Assembly (NCBI GenBank): GCA_900318115.1
Contig: ONJJ01000018.1
Location: 1-60,335, forward strand
Direction of reading: 5' to 3'
DNA: 60,335 nucleotides
Origin: an uncultured Prevotellaceae bacterium
GTDB lineage: Bacteria; Bacteroidota; Bacteroidia; Bacteroidales; Bacteroidaceae
In this document: positions 42,186 to 50,785 of the stretch, one piece after another
Layout: the number at the start of each line of letters is the position of its first letter
Numbering within the stretch: the first letter of the stretch is position 1
Notes under the pieces: model-generated
The model's database searches: none
Told to the model about the DNA's origin: nothing
The model's input: only the letters and a program-made list of their open reading frames with translations
Position numbers and translations under genes: made by a program

Positions 42186-43802
42186 TCACTCCCCCGTGAC
42201 CTTGATCCAGTCGATGTCCATCCATCCCCGGTTGGCATGGCGTTCTGCGCAGAGGGCCAGGAATCCGAATTTGGCTCCTATCCACTTGCCCTCCTTCAGG
42301 GTGAATGCGGGTCCGGCATCGTGGTAGCGGCGCCCCTCGAGGCTGTAGGCGAAGCGGCATTGTCCGCGGCGCACGCTCAGGCGCAGGTAGATGTCGAGGT
42401 ACGTGGCGGGCGAGTAGGGGATGGTGTCGCGGTCAGTGGCCGGGATGGTGGCCAGCGTGGTGCTCGTCTGGGCTTGCTGCTCATCGGCTCCGATGCAGGT
42501 GTGGCGCTGGAGCTCGAAGGCGTCGCCCCGGCGCAGGATGACGAGGGCCGAGTAGTCGCGCCCCATCATCACCAGCCCGCCGTACTGCCCGTCTTCCTTG
42601 GCCGCAAGGCGCACACGTGCGGTGGCCGTGAAGCGGTCGGAGGGTGTCTTCTGAAGCAGCAGGCTGGGCACTTGCCAGAGGCTCTGGAACGGCGTGGGGA
42701 GGTCGCTGGTGAAGAGGCGGAAATGGCCGTCGGCGGTGGGCATGCCGTAGAGCAGGCTGTAGTTGGCATGCCATTGCCATTGCATCCCCAGGCGGCCTGC
42801 ATCGAACTCGTCGGAGGTCTGAGGTTGCTGCACGAGGTCGCTGGAGCTGCGCGGCTTGCGGTGGCGCAGCAGGGGGCGTCCGCCGTCGCCCATGACGGGC
42901 CATCCCGAGGTCCAGTCCACGGGTTGGAGGTAAACCACCCGCCCCAGGGCTCCGCGGTCGTTGAAGTGCAGGAACCAGTCTTCGTCGTAGGGCGTGTGGA
43001 CCCAGGCTCCCTGGTGGGGTCCGTTGATGTCCGTGTCGGCCTGCTCCAGCACCCGGCGTGCTTCGTAGGGGCCGAAGGGCGAGCTCGCGCGCATGGCCAG
43101 CTGCCATCCCATGGCCACTCCTCCGGCGGGGCATAGGATCCAGTAGCAGCCTTGCCGCTTGTAGAACTTAGGTCCCTCGCAGGTGTGGTTCTCCTGGCCT
43201 CCGTCGAAGACGATGCACGGTTGTCCGATGGCGCGCGTGCCGTCCGCCGAGAGTTCGCGCACGGTCAGCACGGAGTTCAGCCCCGCGCGGCTGGCGGCCC
43301 AGGCGTGGACGAGGTAGCATCGCCCGTCGTCGTCCCAGAGCGGGCAGGGGTCTATCATCCCTCGGCCGGGGATGACGCAGGTGGGCTGCGACCACTCTCC
43401 GGCAGGGTCGGCCGCATGCACCATGAAGATGCCCTGGTCCGGGTCGCCCCAGTAGATGTAGAACTCTCCCGCGTGGTGGCGGATGCTGGGAGCCCAGACG
43501 CCCTTGCCGTGCTGAGGCTGGTCGAAGAGCTCGCGCGGCAGCAGCTCCGGCAGGGCGTGGCCGACGATGGTCCAGTTCACGAGGTCGCGCGAATGCAGGA
43601 TGGGCAGCCCCGGCACGCAGTTGAAGGACGAGGCCGTCAGGTAGTAGTCTTCGCCCACGGCGCAGACGTCAGGGTCGCTGTAGTCGGCATAGAGCACGGG
43701 GTTGGTGTAGGTGCCGTCGCCATTGTCGGGCGACCAGGCTTGGGCGGAGGCCGTGGCTGAGGCCATGAAACAGCCCATTAGGAGTGCGGGAATCTTTTTC
43801 AT
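42186..43802 (-). CDS. GH43-family glycosidase (beta-xylosidase/arabinofuranosidase-like), exported
   Basis: 538 residues from the ATG at 43802. Signal peptide MKKIPALLMGCFMASATASA. Five-bladed GH43 domain (~25-320) with the catalytic base in YADYSDPDV, the pKa-tuning Asp in GMIDPCPLWDDDG and the acid Glu in TCEGPKFYKRQG; HQGAWVHT follows. A C-terminal GH43_C2-like beta-sandwich (~345-538) includes DRFTATARVRL and the EGRRYHDAG region. It trims xylose or arabinose side chains, but the exact linkage is unknown. A longer frame starts at 43913, but the -7 box at 43810-43817 lies inside it, so 43802 is the start and the mRNA leader must be very short. Confidence 0.92.
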   Translation of the reverse strand: MKKIPALLMGCFMASATASAQAWSPDNGDGTYTNPVLYADYSDPDVCAVGEDYYLTASSFNCVPGLPILHSRDLVNWTIVGHALPELLPRELFDQPQHGKGVWAPSIRHHAGEFYIYWGDPDQGIFMVHAADPAGEWSQPTCVIPGRGMIDPCPLWDDDGRCYLVHAWAASRAGLNSVLTVRELSADGTRAIGQPCIVFDGGQENHTCEGPKFYKRQGCYWILCPAGGVAMGWQLAMRASSPFGPYEARRVLEQADTDINGPHQGAWVHTPYDEDWFLHFNDRGALGRVVYLQPVDWTSGWPVMGDGGRPLLRHRKPRSSSDLVQQPQTSDEFDAGRLGMQWQWHANYSLLYGMPTADGHFRLFTSDLPTPFQSLWQVPSLLLQKTPSDRFTATARVRLAAKEDGQYGGLVMMGRDYSALVILRRGDAFELQRHTCIGADEQQAQTSTTLATIPATDRDTIPYSPATYLDIYLRLSVRRGQCRFAYSLEGRRYHDAGPAFTLKEGKWIGAKFGFLALCAERHANRGWMDIDWIKVTGE

Positions 43803-43809
43803 TGCGCCG

Positions 43810-43888
43810 CAAATATACGCATAAATGCAGATTTCCCGCACTTTGTGCCCCAAAAAATTGCACGGATGGGACAGAAAACGTATTTTTG
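43810..43888. promoter_or_regulatory. Divergent promoter pair (GH43 and DUF4837 paralogue)
   Basis: Minus strand: TATATTTG at 43810-43817, only 8 bases from the GH43 start codon. Plus strand: TTG at 43858-43860, 20-base spacer, TATTTTTG at 43881-43888, serving the gene at 43908. Confidence 0.7.
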
Positions 43889-43907
43889 TGGCCGAAAAAA
43901 GAATGGA

Positions 43908-45002
43908 ATGCACATGAGATATGCTTCACCACGTATGTGGATGGCGCTGATGCTGCTGCTGGCAGCGGTGTTGCCCATGGCCTGCAAGGGCGGGGCAGGG
44001 GAGGCGTCGGACGAGCAGGATGCCGCAGCCCGGAAACCGCTCTCCCGCGGCCTGCCCTATGAACTGGTGCTGGTGATTCCCCGGGGGCTCTATACGGGCG
44101 AGTTGCGCGACACGCTGGACGCCGTGCTCCAGGGCAGTACCCCCGTGCTGCCCCAGCACGAGCCTATGTTCCGGCTGGACGTGGCCTACACGGACGTGAA
44201 CCAGACGCCCTGGCGCACCTTCCGCAATCGCCTGCTCGTGGCCACCGATGCCCGGCTCCGCCGACCCCAGCTGGCCGTGGTGCTGGATCCCGTGGCCCGG
44301 CCGCAGATAGAGGTGACGGTCGCCGCCCGTACGCCGCACGAGTTGGCGGAGTACTTGGGGCGCCAGCGCCAGCGTCTGACGGACCTCTTCGTAGATCACG
44401 AACTGGAATGCGAGGCCGCCAACCTGCGGCGCAAGCACGATGGCCGCACGCGCGACTCGTTGCTGGCACTCTGCCATCGCGAGGTCTGTGTGCCTCCCGC
44501 CTTCAGGGCCGCAAAGGTGGGGCGCGATTTCCTCTGGACGGGCACGAACCTGAACGACCGCGACCAGAACTTCATTTACTACAGTTATCCCTGGGATGGC
44601 CGCCCCCTCTCGCCCCGGCAGTTCGTGGAGAAGCACGATAGCGTCTTGCGCGTCAATATTCCCGGGGCAAGGCCGGGGCAATGGATGCAGACGGCCCGTG
44701 CCCGTGCCGCCTACTCTTCCACCTCCGCTTCTGACGCCGCCTCCGCTTCCGCTTCTTCTCCCTCCCTCCCTCCGCTCATCCTCGCGCGCACGCGCACGAT
44801 AGATAAAAAGGTGGTTCAGCAGGTGCATGGCCTTTGGGAACTGAAGAATGGCGCCCTGGGAGGTCCCTTCGTAGCTCTGGAGCGCGTGGATACTGCGGCT
44901 GCGCGGGTGCTGGTTTGCGAGGGGTTCATCTACTCTCCACATTCCCCCAAGCGCGACCTGCTGCGCCAAATGGAAGCTGCCCTGCGCACCTTCTCGCCCT
45001 GA
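43908..45002 (+). CDS. DUF4837-like lipoprotein, second paralogue
   Basis: 364 residues from the ATG at 43908 (earlier in-frame ATGs lie in or before the promoter). Signal peptide with lipobox LPMAC. Aligned by eye with the DUF4837 protein at 28660: RGLPYELVLVIPRGLY with RPYEVMVVMSDRDW; FLWTGTNLNDRDQNFIYYSYPWDG with FFWTSSNGASAMVNICMYSYPYEG; GLWELKNGALGGPFVALERVD with GLWYMENDGMGGPFVSHSRVD. It therefore belongs to the same family but is strongly diverged. Residues ~265-290 are an Ala/Ser-rich expansion (STSASDAASASASSPSLPP). Function unknown. It is monocistronic, with a pyrimidine tract following. Confidence 0.82.
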   Translation: MHMRYASPRMWMALMLLLAAVLPMACKGGAGEASDEQDAAARKPLSRGLPYELVLVIPRGLYTGELRDTLDAVLQGSTPVLPQHEPMFRLDVAYTDVNQTPWRTFRNRLLVATDARLRRPQLAVVLDPVARPQIEVTVAARTPHELAEYLGRQRQRLTDLFVDHELECEAANLRRKHDGRTRDSLLALCHREVCVPPAFRAAKVGRDFLWTGTNLNDRDQNFIYYSYPWDGRPLSPRQFVEKHDSVLRVNIPGARPGQWMQTARARAAYSSTSASDAASASASSPSLPPLILARTRTIDKKVVQQVHGLWELKNGALGGPFVALERVDTAAARVLVCEGFIYSPHSPKRDLLRQMEAALRTFSP

Positions 45003-45266
45003 CCTTACTCCCCCTTTTCCCCCTTTCCCCCTCCTTTTTTCCCCCTCCTTTTTTCCTCCTCCTTCTTTCCTTCATCCCCTCCTCCTTCTTTCCTTCATCC
45101 CCTCATCCCTTCTTTCCTTCATCCTCTCATCCCTTCTTTCCCTCATCCCTTCTTTTCTTCATCCCCCTTCTTTCCTTCATCCCCCTTCTCCTTCCCTCTT
45201 TTCCGTAACCCCTTTCCCCCTATCTTTTCCCTTTTCCCTTCCTTCTCTTTTTCCCCTTCTTCTTGC
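45003..45266. repeat. Pyrimidine tract of ~260 bp
   Basis: Almost every plus-strand base is C or T, apart from rare A/G steps (mostly CAT). Imperfect 16-17-bp repeats of TTCTTTCCTTCATCCCC recur in its middle. No gene is seen; the frames are simple-sequence peptides. The remaining bases to 45,431 hold the porin promoter. Confidence 0.92.
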
Positions 45267-45348
45267 CTCGAGCGGGGTGGTATCTCTTACAGATTGCACA
45301 AGAAAGCGCACTTTGTGCAGCACTCGGAGTAACTTTTTGTGCAATTTG

Positions 45349-45380
45349 TTTGCAGGTTTCGGTGTTTTGACGTACCTTTG
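45349..45380 (+). promoter_or_regulatory. Promoter of the FadL-like gene
   Basis: TTTG (45349-45352), 20-base spacer, TACCTTTG (45373-45380): a full consensus match, 52 bases before the start codon. Confidence 0.85.
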
Positions 45381-45431
45381 CGCCCGTTTTCAGAGAAAAA
45401 GTAACAAAAATACTCAAAAATCGGAAAAGAA

Positions 45432-46964
45432 ATGAAGAAAATTCTACTCTCGATGGCCGCTGCACTCACGATGGCTTCCACGGTTCAGGCCGGCGGCTAT
45501 GTCACAAACACAAACCACAATGCCGCCTTCCTCCGCAATCCCGCTCAGGAAGCTAAAATCGACATCAATGCCCTCTACCCGAACCCTGCAGGCATCGGTT
45601 TCCTCGACAAAGGATGGCACCTGAGTTTCAACATCCAGAGTGCCTTCCAGCATCGCGATGTCACCAGCAACTTCGGCCAGCAGCCCGGATATTTCACCCT
45701 CGGCACCGTCAACTCCCAGCGCAATGCCACCGGGGAGAAGGAGTTCAGGGGGCGCGCCAAGGCTCCCGTCATTCCTGCCCTGGACGTCGCCTACGTGCAT
45801 GATCGGTGGAGCGCCATGTTCCACTTCGCCCTCGGCGGAGGTGGCGGCAAGTGCGACTTCGAGGATGGTCTGGGCTCCTTCGAGAGCATCGGAGCCATGC
45901 TGCCCGTGGCACTCAACGGAATAGCCCAGTCCATGAGCAACGGCCAGGTGGGAACGGCTGCCAACCCCATTGTCGATGGATATTCGCTCAATAGCTGGAT
46001 GAAGGGACGCCAGTACTACTATGGATTCCAGCTCCAGGGAGGATACAAAGTCCTGGATAACCTCAACGTAAGTGCTGGACTCAGAGGTGTTTACGCCACC
46101 TGCTTCTATGAAGGATACATGGGTGACCTGGCCGTGCACACCACCCAGGCCGCTGCAGCACTCGGACTGCCCGCAGGCCAGAACGTGCCCGCACAAGCCC
46201 TGGTGCAGAACTTGCCATTGCCCGCTGCCACGGCCGCCGCGGCTTCCGCTCTCGTGCAGAACCGGTCGCTGGAAGTGGACCAGAGCGGCTTCGGACTCAC
46301 ACCCGTGCTGGGCGTGGACTGGCGCATCAACGACCAGTGGAACGTTGCCGCAAAGTATGAGTTCAAGACCCGTCTGCGCCTGAAGAACGACACCCACGTC
46401 AACACCACCGGACTTCCCGCTTATGACGACGGAGTGAAGCAGGCTGCCGACATTCCGGCGCTGCTGACCTTGGGAGCCCAGTACAACCCCCTCCGGAACT
46501 TGCATCTCAACGTGGGCGCGCACATATACTTCGACAAGCAGGCCAGTCAGTACGACGCCTCCACCGGCCAGAACACCAAGCAGGAGAAGCTCAACGGGCA
46601 GACCTGGGAGATCCTCGCCGGCGTGGAATGGGATATCGAGGATTGGGTCACCGTATCCGCCGGATGGCAGACCACCAACTACGGGCTGGGCGACAACAGC
46701 CAGTACATCAGCGACATGAGCTTCGTCACCAATAGCAATAGCATCGGGCTGGGCGCACGCTTCAATATCTCCAAGGTCGTGGCCATCGACGTGGCTTACT
46801 TCAAGACACTCTACAAGCACTACCGCGTGGACTACGAAGACTACAACGGACTCGGAGCGCGCCTCGGACAAGCTCTGGGAAACCCCGATCTCAAGATCCC
46901 AGGCTACAACGACTTCTATCGGACCAACGACGTCTTTGGTGTGGGCGTGAACGTCAAGTTCTAA
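45432..46964 (+). CDS. OmpP1/FadL-family outer-membrane porin
   Basis: 510 residues. Signal peptide MKKILLSMAAALTMASTVQA. FadL-family N-terminal hatch with the NPA motif: AAFLRNPAQEA and LYPNPAGIGFLDKGWHLSFN. Repeated amphipathic strands follow, such as WNVAAKYEFKTRLRLKN and VSAGWQTTNYGLGDNSQYISD, and the C-terminal strand ends FGVGVNVKF with a terminal Phe. The fold predicts a 14-strand barrel that passes hydrophobic compounds such as fatty acids. It has its own promoter and terminator. Length and motifs are normal for the family. Confidence 0.92.
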   Translation: MKKILLSMAAALTMASTVQAGGYVTNTNHNAAFLRNPAQEAKIDINALYPNPAGIGFLDKGWHLSFNIQSAFQHRDVTSNFGQQPGYFTLGTVNSQRNATGEKEFRGRAKAPVIPALDVAYVHDRWSAMFHFALGGGGGKCDFEDGLGSFESIGAMLPVALNGIAQSMSNGQVGTAANPIVDGYSLNSWMKGRQYYYGFQLQGGYKVLDNLNVSAGLRGVYATCFYEGYMGDLAVHTTQAAAALGLPAGQNVPAQALVQNLPLPAATAAAASALVQNRSLEVDQSGFGLTPVLGVDWRINDQWNVAAKYEFKTRLRLKNDTHVNTTGLPAYDDGVKQAADIPALLTLGAQYNPLRNLHLNVGAHIYFDKQASQYDASTGQNTKQEKLNGQTWEILAGVEWDIEDWVTVSAGWQTTNYGLGDNSQYISDMSFVTNSNSIGLGARFNISKVVAIDVAYFKTLYKHYRVDYEDYNGLGARLGQALGNPDLKIPGYNDFYRTNDVFGVGVNVKF

Positions 46965-47004
46965 GTCCTATTTGGAAAAAACGATTATTTTTTGTATAAA
47001 GTGA

Positions 47005-47037
47005 ATCCGCAGACCAAAAAAGCTGCGGATTTTTTTG
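47005..47037 (+). terminator. Terminator after the FadL-like gene
   Basis: ATCCGCAG (47005-47012) pairs with CTGCGGAT (47023-47030), followed by seven T. The T-run also provides the -33 TTTG of the next promoter. Confidence 0.9.
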
Positions 47038-47065
47038 GTTCATGTCTCAAAATGACGTATCTTTG
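47034..47065 (+). promoter_or_regulatory. Promoter of the C10 protease gene
   Basis: TTTG (47034-47037), 20-base spacer, TATCTTTG (47058-47065), 43 bases before the start codon. It overlaps the upstream terminator's T-run, a compact terminator-promoter arrangement. Confidence 0.8.
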
Positions 47066-47108
47066 CCGTCAAATTTAATAATTAGTATATACTATAATTT
47101 TTTAGCTT

Positions 47109-50100
47109 ATGAAGAAAATCTACTCTCTTTTGGGACTCTTGCTGATGACGATTTCCGTCTGCGCAGCTCCCGTGAGCCGTGAGCAGGCCTTAGGCGAGGC
47201 CCGTGCCTTTCTGCTGAAGAATGTGCAGGGCAAGTCCGGCATGAGGCTGGCTCCCGCGCGCCAGAGCCTCTCCGTCGGGGCGGAGGCCGAGGCATTTTTC
47301 ATCTTCAACGTAGGCGCCGATCAGGGCTTTGTGGTTGTCAGTGCCGACGACCGCACGCCTGCCGTGCTCGGATATGTGGATCAGGGCGCGTTCGACGCTG
47401 CTACCTGCCCTGCTCCCCTGAAGTCTTTTCTGGAGGGCTATGCCGCTGAAATCCGTTCGCTCGACCTGCAGCCTCAGAAGAAGGCTCCCTTGCGAGTGAC
47501 CATCAAGCGTGCCATCAGCCCCCTGCTGCAGACACTCTGGGATCAGTCCGAACCCTATAACCTAGCATGCCCCGTATTCTTCGACCTCGAGAAGTATGGT
47601 ATGACCGTGGCCGGCTGCGTCGCTACCGCGATGTCCCAGGTCATGAAGTACTACCAGTGGCCCGAGGCCACGACACAGGCCATTCCCGCCTACACCTGCC
47701 CCGTGGAGTTCACCGGACTGGGCCGCATCTCCGTGCCTGAGGTTCCGGCCGGAACCAAGTTCGACTGGGACAACATGCTCTACGAGTACATGGGCAACGA
47801 GACGGAGGCGCAAATCAACGCCGTGGCACGCCTGATTGCTGCCACCGGAGCGTCCGTGGCTATGGACTATAGGTCCGATGCCTCCGGAGGTTCCAATGCT
47901 TCGAACAGCAACGTGCCCGTCGCCCTCCAGAAGTATTTCAACTACGCCGCCAGCACCCGCCACGTGGAACGAAAGAACTATCTCCTTCAGGAATGGAACG
48001 AGATGATATACAACGAACTGCGACAGCAGCGAGTCGTCATCATGGGTGGCCAGTCAACGGGAGGCGGACATGCCTTCGTCGTGGACGGCTACAGCAGCGA
48101 TGACTATTTCCACATCAACTGGGGGTGGGGAGGATTCTGCAACGGATACTTCCTGCTCGGCGTATGCAACCCCGGCAGCTCGGCCGGTGTGGGAGCAAGT
48201 AATTCCAGCGATGGCTATAGCATGAGCCAGGATGCCATCATTGGCATTGAACCCAATCGGGGGCAGGCCGTGAAGAACGAGCAGTATCGCATGATTACGC
48301 AGCTCGTCAGCGCCGAAGGAAACGAGATACACGCCACCTACTATAGTCAGGTCGATGGCACCAACGTGTTCAACTTCGGCATCGGATATGTGAAGCCCGA
48401 CGGCACCCTGCAACCCATCGACGGATGGCAGAAGTCCGAAGAACTCCAGCTCAACCAGGGCTACGTCAACGTCATCTTCCCCGTGAAAGGACTGGCCGAC
48501 GGCACCTACAAGATCCTGCCCATCGGCAAACTGCTCTCCGATTCAGAGTGGTTATCCTCCCTGAATCCGAACATCAGCTACGTCGAGGCCGTCGTCAGCG
48601 GAGGTCAGGTGCAGCTGAAACTCGTGCAGCCCGTGCCGGACTTGACGGTCAAGAGCGTACATCCTCAGACCATTCCCATGGAGGGCGCGGCCCTGGCATT
48701 GGATGTCGAAATAGAGAATAAGGGCGATGAGTTCTATGGATGGCTCTATCTGCGCCAGGACCTCGCGCCCGTGGCTCAGCTCGGAGTGAGCCTGCCCGCA
48801 GAGTCCGTTACAAAGGTCACATTCTACTTCGTGCCCTCTGCCGCCGGAACCTTCGATTTCGACATCACACCCGACATGCGCACCGTGATCAAGGCTGGTT
48901 CCCTTACCGTCAATTCCGCTCATGGAGCTACCGCAAGTATTGAGGTGACCGACTTGGCATTCTCCAATCCCGAGGCGGGCACACCCTACCCGAATATCTA
49001 TGCTTTGCTGGCCGGTGACGTCACCGTCAAGAACCCCACACAGGTAGATTTCAAGGATCGCCTGGCATTCGTATGCCAGCTATATGACCCCATCTCGGGA
49101 AAGTATCTCGAAATGACCTACTACTGGCAGGAGGTCGTGGTGCCTGCTTCCTCCGAGAAGAAGGTGCACTTCGAGTTCCCCGGAGTGCCCGAAGGATACC
49201 TCTGCTGGCCACTCGTGCTGGCAAGTGATGGCACCACCACTCTCTATGCCGACCAGACCAAGCTTGCATACCTCCACGCCGGAGCCATCGTCTTTGACAT
49301 GGAGGGCAACCGGGAGGGTGTGAAGGTGGAAAACACCTTCAATGTGCCCGAAAAGGCCATTGCCGTACATTTCAAGGGCGAGAACGAGTTCTCCGAGGTC
49401 ACCGGTGGAACACCCAACACCCTCTTCTTCTTCGATACGGATGCTAAGGTGCCAAGCACCCTGACAAAGAACGTCATCAAGGGCTCTGAAGCACAGAACA
49501 TCGTACTCGAGGATGGTTACCCGTTCGCCACCCCCATCGGTTTCGTGGCAAAGAATATCAGCTACACGCGGACCTTTAAACCCGCATTCACCGGCAAGGC
49601 TGGGTGGGAGTCCATCGTGCTTCCCTTCGATGTCACCTCCGTCAAGGCAGATGGGAAGGAAGTCACATGGAAGGGCGCAAACGCTGCATTCCAGCTCGTA
49701 GAGTTCTCCGACGAACGCGGGCAGGACGTCTATTTCTCCGGTGCCGACAAGTTCGAGGCCAACGTGCCTTATCTCTTCGGCTTCCCCGCTAAGGACAACC
49801 AGGCAACCGTCACTTTCACCGGTGGCGAGACCTTCATCGGAACCGCATTCGCTGCTATCCTGACCGGACAGAATGTCAAGATGGAAGGCGTCATGACGGA
49901 GAGAGACGCCGATGGCATCCTGACCCTGAATGCACAGGGAGCAGCCTTTGAACGCAAAGGGGGCGTCGTAGATCCTTTCCGCGCTTACTTTGCACCTACC
50001 GCCAATGCCAACCGCACCTTCGATACACTGAACATCGTGATTCAGGCATTGACCGGGGTGCAGAACCTCGCCGGCGATGACACTCAGGCCGCAGGCCAGT

Positions 50101-50183
50101 GGTTCACCATCGACGGATGTCGCGTGGCCCAGCCCCGAAAGGGTATCTACATCCGCGGAGGAAAGAAGATTGTAGTGAAGTAG
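47109..50183 (+). CDS. C10-family cysteine protease (streptopain-like) with a T9SS C-terminal signal
   Basis: 1,024 residues. Signal peptide MKKIYSLLGLLLMTISVCA. An N-terminal inhibitory propeptide (~20-130, REQALGEARAFLLKN, FVVVSADDRTPAVLGY) precedes the papain-like C10 domain: YGMTVAGCVATAMSQVMKYY (catalytic Cys near 168) and GGGHAFVVDGYSSDDYFHINWGWGG (catalytic His near 320). Several beta-sandwich domains follow to ~980. The C-terminus (QWFTIDGCRVAQPRKGIYIRGGKKIVVK region) is a type IX sorting domain. Made as a zymogen, it is inferred to be exported by T9SS as a surface or secreted protease, like SpeB-related enzymes of oral and gut Bacteroidales. Host targets cannot be told from sequence. 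Confidence 0.94.
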   Translation: MKKIYSLLGLLLMTISVCAAPVSREQALGEARAFLLKNVQGKSGMRLAPARQSLSVGAEAEAFFIFNVGADQGFVVVSADDRTPAVLGYVDQGAFDAATCPAPLKSFLEGYAAEIRSLDLQPQKKAPLRVTIKRAISPLLQTLWDQSEPYNLACPVFFDLEKYGMTVAGCVATAMSQVMKYYQWPEATTQAIPAYTCPVEFTGLGRISVPEVPAGTKFDWDNMLYEYMGNETEAQINAVARLIAATGASVAMDYRSDASGGSNASNSNVPVALQKYFNYAASTRHVERKNYLLQEWNEMIYNELRQQRVVIMGGQSTGGGHAFVVDGYSSDDYFHINWGWGGFCNGYFLLGVCNPGSSAGVGASNSSDGYSMSQDAIIGIEPNRGQAVKNEQYRMITQLVSAEGNEIHATYYSQVDGTNVFNFGIGYVKPDGTLQPIDGWQKSEELQLNQGYVNVIFPVKGLADGTYKILPIGKLLSDSEWLSSLNPNISYVEAVVSGGQVQLKLVQPVPDLTVKSVHPQTIPMEGAALALDVEIENKGDEFYGWLYLRQDLAPVAQLGVSLPAESVTKVTFYFVPSAAGTFDFDITPDMRTVIKAGSLTVNSAHGATASIEVTDLAFSNPEAGTPYPNIYALLAGDVTVKNPTQVDFKDRLAFVCQLYDPISGKYLEMTYYWQEVVVPASSEKKVHFEFPGVPEGYLCWPLVLASDGTTTLYADQTKLAYLHAGAIVFDMEGNREGVKVENTFNVPEKAIAVHFKGENEFSEVTGGTPNTLFFFDTDAKVPSTLTKNVIKGSEAQNIVLEDGYPFATPIGFVAKNISYTRTFKPAFTGKAGWESIVLPFDVTSVKADGKEVTWKGANAAFQLVEFSDERGQDVYFSGADKFEANVPYLFGFPAKDNQATVTFTGGETFIGTAFAAILTGQNVKMEGVMTERDADGILTLNAQGAAFERKGGVVDPFRAYFAPTANANRTFDTLNIVIQALTGVQNLAGDDTQAAGQWFTIDGCRVAQPRKGIYIRGGKKIVVK

Positions 50184-50205
50184 CAGAGACCCGGAATAGC
50201 AAGAC

Positions 50206-50679
50206 TTACAAATCCTCATACGAAGGCACTTGTGGGACAAACTCATAAGTGCCTTTTTCTATGTCTATGTGGCAACAGACGTGTTGCAAGCCATTGGAGA
50301 CGATGAGCCATTCTACACGAAGAACCATATTGTAGCGGCTGATCTGGTCGAAAACCTTCTGGGTGAGCGGAACGATGGGAGCCTTGTACTCAACGATCAT
50401 GCGAGGCTGCCCGTCACGACCATATACCACCGAGTCGCAACGCCGGGCTGTGCCATTCAGCGTCAGAGAGACCTCATTCCCCAGGAGGCCCGAAGGGTAA
50501 CCCTTCTCTCGAATCAGGTAGGACGTGAAGTGTTGCCGCACCCACTCCTCGGGCGTCAGGCGCACTATGCGTCGGCGAAGAGGATCGAACACCGAGGGCT
50601 CACCATCCTGTTCGCTTAGGCTTAGGGGCGCTGGAGGAAGGTTCAGAGGGGGATATTTCTTGCGGAAATCTCTTTTCAT
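50206..50679 (-). CDS. Stand-alone HsdR N-terminal-like nuclease domain protein
   Basis: 157 residues from the ATG at 50679. Matches the type I restriction enzyme R N-terminal domain (HSDR_N_2): RLTPEEWVRQHFTSYLI, CDSVVYGRDGQPRMIVEYKAP (the D-EYK core of a PD-(D/E)XK nuclease) and VFDQISRYN. No helicase, HsdM or HsdS gene is nearby, so it is not a restriction system. Start choice: a -7 box (TATTTTTG, minus strand, 50684-50691) rules out the 50712 ATG. Its 3' end overlaps the terminator hairpin of the C10 gene. It is usually beside holA in Bacteroidales as far as I recall; its role is unknown. Confidence 0.82.
   Translation of the reverse strand: MKRDFRKKYPPLNLPPAPLSLSEQDGEPSVFDPLRRRIVRLTPEEWVRQHFTSYLIREKGYPSGLLGNEVSLTLNGTARRCDSVVYGRDGQPRMIVEYKAPIVPLTQKVFDQISRYNMVLRVEWLIVSNGLQHVCCHIDIEKGTYEFVPQVPSYEDL
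50223..50259 (+). terminator. Terminator of the C10 gene, lying in the antisense gene's 3' end
   Basis: AAGGCACTT (50223-50231) pairs with AAGTGCCTT (50247-50255), followed by TTT. The right arm is also coding sequence for the C-terminus of the minus-strand HsdR-N-like protein. Confidence 0.75.
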
Positions 50680-50755
50680 GGCGCAAAAATACGATTTATT
50701 CGCCGCTTTCACGAATAAAAAGACCCCGAATCCATGTTTTCCCGTCGAAAAGTGC

Positions 50756-50763
50756 TAACTTTG
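50756..50763 (+). promoter_or_regulatory. -7 promoter element of amn
   Basis: TAACTTTG, 22 bases before the start codon at 50786. A T-rich stretch replaces the -33 TTTG. Confidence 0.6.
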
Positions 50764-50785
50764 CACTCGAATAAACAAAGAAACT

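Noticed and set aside
24900-45002. Polysaccharide utilization locus
   Set aside because: GH92, GH109, GH115 and GH43 genes are scattered on both strands, and no SusC/SusD-like pair or regulator pair accompanies them.
50206-50679. Type I restriction-modification system
   Set aside because: Only the HsdR N-terminal domain is present; no helicase part, methylase or specificity gene lies nearby.
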